Part shown: piece after piece, positions 13,138 to 16,289 of the stretch
Layout: each line of letters opens with the position of its first letter
Position numbering within the stretch: position 1 is the stretch's first letter
Source of the DNA: Clostridiales bacterium
GTDB taxonomy: Bacteria; Bacillota; Clostridia; Christensenellales; CAG-138
DNA: 16,289 nt
Direction of reading: 5' to 3'
Assembly: GCA_012511925.1 (NCBI GenBank)
Contig: JAAZFD010000253.1
Coordinates: 1 to 16,289, forward strand
The notes under the pieces: generated by a model
Told to the model about the DNA's origin: nothing
The model's database searches: none
What the model saw: only the letters and a program-made list of their open reading frames with translations
Position numbers and translations under genes: made by a program

Positions 13138-16100
13138 TTAATCGTTTAATATTGATTTCACATCGTTTAATACGCCTTGCGTTATAACATCTTTTAATGC
13201 ACGTTCTTTTTCTTCTTTATCCAATAACTTGAATTCCGAATAAGAAACCGCATTATTAGGACTAAATATCTTGCATGCGTTTTGATATTCTGCATAATTG
13301 ATGTCTGAAGCATTTCGCAACTCTATGCTTCTGATAAACTCGTTTTTGTTCTCTACTAAAATCCCCTTGCTACGCTCAAACGACTCATTAGTTTTAGCCA
13401 TGTCCATGTTTTTCTGATAAAGCCTTGACTCTAAGCCTTGAATTTCGCTGTCAGTAATAGCTTCTATTCTAAAAGTAAGCCCTCTATCCTCTAACCGACA
13501 TCCTTCTGCGCTTTTGGCAGCATTGACACATTGGGTAATTCGACTCGAATACGCATTGTCGCTTTCACCATCACGCTTAGGCAAGAAGTCTTTGAACATC
13601 TTTTCAATCTGTTTTTCTTCGCTGCTAACACCATTTTTAATACTATACACCTTTATTTCGCTTTCGTGGGTTTCATTGTTATAGCTAATACAATCAGAAG
13701 GACAGTATATGCTATTCATACCCGAAAAGAACTTACCCGAATCAAGTGCAACATCTTTCTGTACAGCCTCTTTTAGTCTCGTTTCGTGTTCTTGGGAATA
13801 TCCCTGCGTCTCTATGTGGTTAATAATAACATTTTGATACTTCTCCCGCAACTCTATTCCGGCTTGTGTTAATTCACCCTTGTCTGTGTAAAACTCTAAA
13901 TCTGGATTTTTTAGAACAGCGGAGTTTAAGTTGTTCATCCTTTGTGTTAGTTCGGTAAGCCTGCGGTCGCTTTGAAACAGTTCTGGAAACTTTTCTCGTT
14001 GACTAAGCGCCAACTTGTCGCTGATATGAACCGTCGCAACAATAACATCCTTGTTAGCATCAGTGTTTTCAGTTACGTTAGTTTCAGCGGAAGAATTATG
14101 CTCGCCTATTGCAACACTAATAGAATCCGTCGATTCTTTACTAATAACACCTTCATAAAGCGACTGGTTTTCTCTCCATATCCGTAGGCTCTCCTCGTCA
14201 TGCGTAATATCATCATAATCGCTATCCAAAAAACCTTTTTGATATTTTGTGTAACCATCGTCGTGATACACTTGTGCTACTAAGACGGCAAATTTTTGTT
14301 CATCTGTTACATCATTTCTTGTGGCAAGATAGTTTTCGCTTCGCTCAAAATTGCCATAAATATGTCTTATCCCGTGGTCGCCAGACACTCTTGCCTCTGA
14401 TGCAATTTGCTGTCTATGAATCCTAAAAGATAAATCGCTGATAATTTCTTCGCTTTTATGCTTGTCGATATTCATTGAAGTCAGATATTCTTGTGCTTTT
14501 GAAGTAATATTTTCTGCCGCTCCTTTGTATGAAATGCGTTCTCCCGAATTTGTTATAAACGTTTTCTCCGATTTATTTATTTTCGGAACCTCAGATTGTT
14601 GCTTTATTTCATCTACAAGAAGCGATTCGTCTGTGTCTCTATTTGCTTTATATGTAAACTGCCTATTATTTACTTCAATCAACTTGTTGTTAACTGAATC
14701 AGCATAAGCTCGGGCATCACGCTCTACAAACTGATTATGGTATTTTTGGTAATCATCAGCAGCATCAATATAGTTTTCTCCTAAACCATTCTTGTAGTCT
14801 AAATCACGAATATTTTGCAGCTCACCAGCCCTTTGATTCTGATAAGCATGGCGATACTCATGGGAAAGCGTATTGGCAGTTTCTCCACCATTTTGCATAT
14901 TCCGTTTGTTAACATAAATAATATTGTGTTTATCTGAATAGCTTACACAAACTCCGGGGTCTTTGTCATTGTAAAAAACTATTCTCGGTTTTTCCTCTAT
15001 TCCAAGGATTTCCGCATTGTATTCTGCAAGTTTGTTTACCGCTTTTTCTCTATCTGCGGTGCTTGACTTTTCCCAACTTTCCTGGTTGAAATCGCCCTCA
15101 ACTTCGTTCGCCTTTGCTTCGTCGAAAAAATAATTAGTGGAAGTTGGGTCATCACTGCCATCGTTAACCTCTTTAATCGGAGAGCGTACAGGGCTTCGTA
15201 AAGCATATTGCTCTCCTAATACTTCAGAAATACTTGCGTTGTTGCCATCTAAGTTTGCTATAGAGTATTTTACATCTTCATAAGAGTCTTTCATCAGAGT
15301 GAATTCATTTGAAAGCCTTTGGTAGTGTTGGTCATTCGCTGTATCGTAAGGGCTCATATTGTTAGCACAAACATAATCGGTGATTTCGTCCATCTTTGCG
15401 TCCATGGCTAACTTGATTGAATCTTGCTCGGATTTTAGTTCTTTCATCACACGAGTATTATCGTCTTTAATGTAGCGTAAATCACCTTTGTTTACCCTAT
15501 CTGTATAGTAACTGTTTTCAAATCGAGTTTTTAACTCATCTGCTTGCATACGCAATAATCCAGACTTAGACACCGCTTCGGCACCTTTTTCCAGTTGAGC
15601 CTGCCTTAGCTCCATTCTCTTGTTGTGAACAGTTGTCTGTTGCCTAGATAATTCGCTAATGTGGTCATCTAAATCATTCTTCTCTTTGATAAGTGCGTTG
15701 AACTCCCTTAGTGATGCTTTATATTCATTGCTACCTACTTCTTTTGTCGCTAATGTTTCGAATTTTTTTGATAACTCCGCTTCAATTTGCTTCTGCTTTT
15801 GAATTGACTCATTCAGATTATCGGATGATTCTTCGTCTAAAGCATCTATCTCTTCTTTTGAAGATAATTTATCGATGCGCTCTTCCAATGACTGCGTATT
15901 TTTATTTTCCGCTTCTTTAGTGTTGAGTTTATCGCTATCATTATTCTCTTGTATTTCTTCAACGACCTCATTTTCTTCTGTTAGTTCAGTTATGTTTTCG
16001 GTTGCATTTACTCCCGCGGTTTCATCTATGCTTTTGTCTATTTCTTCATTGTCCTCTGCGACTTCGTCTATGCTTTCAGTGTCCTCAACTATATCGTTAG

Positions 16101-16289
16101 GTTCTATTTCTGCGGTTTCGTCTATTCCTTCTGTTTCTTCTGTTTCTTCTGTATCTTCAACAACTTCGCTGTCCTCTGCAATTTCGTCTTTTTCATCTTT
16201 TTTGTCTGTTTCGTCTATTTCTTCAGCTTCGTCTATTTCCTCAACAAATTTGCTGTCCTCTGTTTCTTCAATATCTTCATCTAACTCGA
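13138..16289 (-). CDS. Large multidomain protein: acidic head, coiled coil, HExxH metallopeptidase, HD phosphohydrolase-like (N-terminus outside window)
   Basis: The frame is open to the window edge, so at least 1049 residues are visible (numbered here from the edge). TTG at 15888 is only an internal Leu. Residues 1-130 are Glu/Asp/Thr/Ile repeats such as EEIDE and EDTEETEETEGIDE. Residues 158-343 are charged coiled coil. A gluzincin-type domain follows (about 420-540), with TLSHEYRHAYQ carrying HExxH at 476-480 and a likely third ligand E522 in VERDARAYAD. An HD-type domain (about 630-770) shows GDHGIRHIYG (H638, H642), YHDDGY (H675, D676), HDEE (H696), IGEH (H730) and VHISDK (D757), which fits a two-metal HD enzyme. 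The last 280 residues are helical and unassigned. No membrane helix is visible. The layout resembles polymorphic toxins or polyvalent proteins of mobile elements. Substrates are unknown. Confidence 0.85.
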   Translation of the reverse strand, partial: ELDEDIEETEDSKFVEEIDEAEEIDETDKKDEKDEIAEDSEVVEDTEETEETEGIDETAEIEPNDIVEDTESIDEVAEDNEEIDKSIDETAGVNATENITELTEENEVVEEIQENNDSDKLNTKEAENKNTQSLEERIDKLSSKEEIDALDEESSDNLNESIQKQKQIEAELSKKFETLATKEVGSNEYKASLREFNALIKEKNDLDDHISELSRQQTTVHNKRMELRQAQLEKGAEAVSKSGLLRMQADELKTRFENSYYTDRVNKGDLRYIKDDNTRVMKELKSEQDSIKLAMDAKMDEITDYVCANNMSPYDTANDQHYQRLSNEFTLMKDSYEDVKYSIANLDGNNASISEVLGEQYALRSPVRSPIKEVNDGSDDPTSTNYFFDEAKANEVEGDFNQESWEKSSTADREKAVNKLAEYNAEILGIEEKPRIVFYNDKDPGVCVSYSDKHNIIYVNKRNMQNGGETANTLSHEYRHAYQNQRAGELQNIRDLDYKNGLGENYIDAADDYQKYHNQFVERDARAYADSVNNKLIEVNNRQFTYKANRDTDESLLVDEIKQQSEVPKINKSEKTFITNSGERISYKGAAENITSKAQEYLTSMNIDKHKSEEIISDLSFRIHRQQIASEARVSGDHGIRHIYGNFERSENYLATRNDVTDEQKFAVLVAQVYHDDGYTKYQKGFLDSDYDDITHDEESLRIWRENQSLYEGVISKESTDSISVAIGEHNSSAETNVTENTDANKDVIVATVHISDKLALSQREKFPELFQSDRRLTELTQRMNNLNSAVLKNPDLEFYTDKGELTQAGIELREKYQNVIINHIETQGYSQEHETRLKEAVQKDVALDSGKFFSGMNSIYCPSDCISYNNETHESEIKVYSIKNGVSSEEKQIEKMFKDFLPKRDGESDNAYSSRITQCVNAAKSAEGCRLEDRGLTFRIEAITDSEIQGLESRLYQKNMDMAKTNESFERSKGILVENKNEFIRSIELRNASDINYAEYQNACKIFSPNNAVSYSEFKLLDKEEKERALKDVITQGVLNDVKSILND

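Noticed and set aside
13138..15888. Start of the giant gene at 15888
   Set aside because: The codon there is TTG within an uninterrupted frame that continues to the window edge with the same acidic composition, so the true start is outside the window.

Overview
The window looks like a chromosomal segment of a low-to-moderate-GC Gram-positive bacterium of the class Clostridia, possibly Oscillospirales-like. This is inferred from the Smr-domain MutS2, clostridial-style tRNAs with encoded CCA ends, strong AGGAGG-type ribosome binding sites and sigma-A-like promoters. The species cannot be fixed from the sequence alone.

Layout. Positions 1-281 hold two minus-strand tRNA genes: tRNA-Gln(CTG), cut by the window edge, and tRNA-Val(GAC). 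An AT-rich intergenic region follows, with a palindromic repeat and a likely 45-residue minus-strand gene (809-946). Then come four unlinked plus-strand housekeeping or envelope genes, each with its own promoter: mutS2 (1096-3450), a Wzy/O-antigen-ligase-like membrane protein (3771-5252), a membrane-anchored polysaccharide deacetylase (5577-6413) and tyrS (6626-7855). A cluster of perfect hairpins sits between mutS2 and the wzy-like gene. A frameshifted copy of the 3' end of the wzy-like gene sits just behind it.

From 7976 the content becomes accessory. It holds a 310-residue protein with a DUF4145/HEPN-like C-terminus, a convergent GNAT acetyltransferase, a zinc-ribbon membrane protein, a small three-helix membrane protein, a 3' remnant of a pnuC-type transporter gene, a hypothetical protein, and tRNA-Trp(CCA) with a clear promoter and terminator.

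The most unusual part is the minus-strand cluster at 11372-16289. Four genes are read in order from the right edge. The first is a very large protein, open at its N-terminus, with a Glu/Asp/Thr-rich head, a coiled-coil stretch, an HExxH (gluzincin-type) metallopeptidase domain, an HD phosphohydrolase-like domain and an unassigned helical tail. It is followed 11 bp later by an unknown 232-residue protein, 2 bp after that by a protein with a C-terminal zinc ribbon, and 61 bp later by an unknown 165-residue protein. The tight spacing and overlapping ribosome binding sites suggest one operon. It resembles an effector or polymorphic-toxin locus with accessory or immunity genes, but that role is inference. 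The operon's promoter and the N-terminus of its first protein lie beyond the window.
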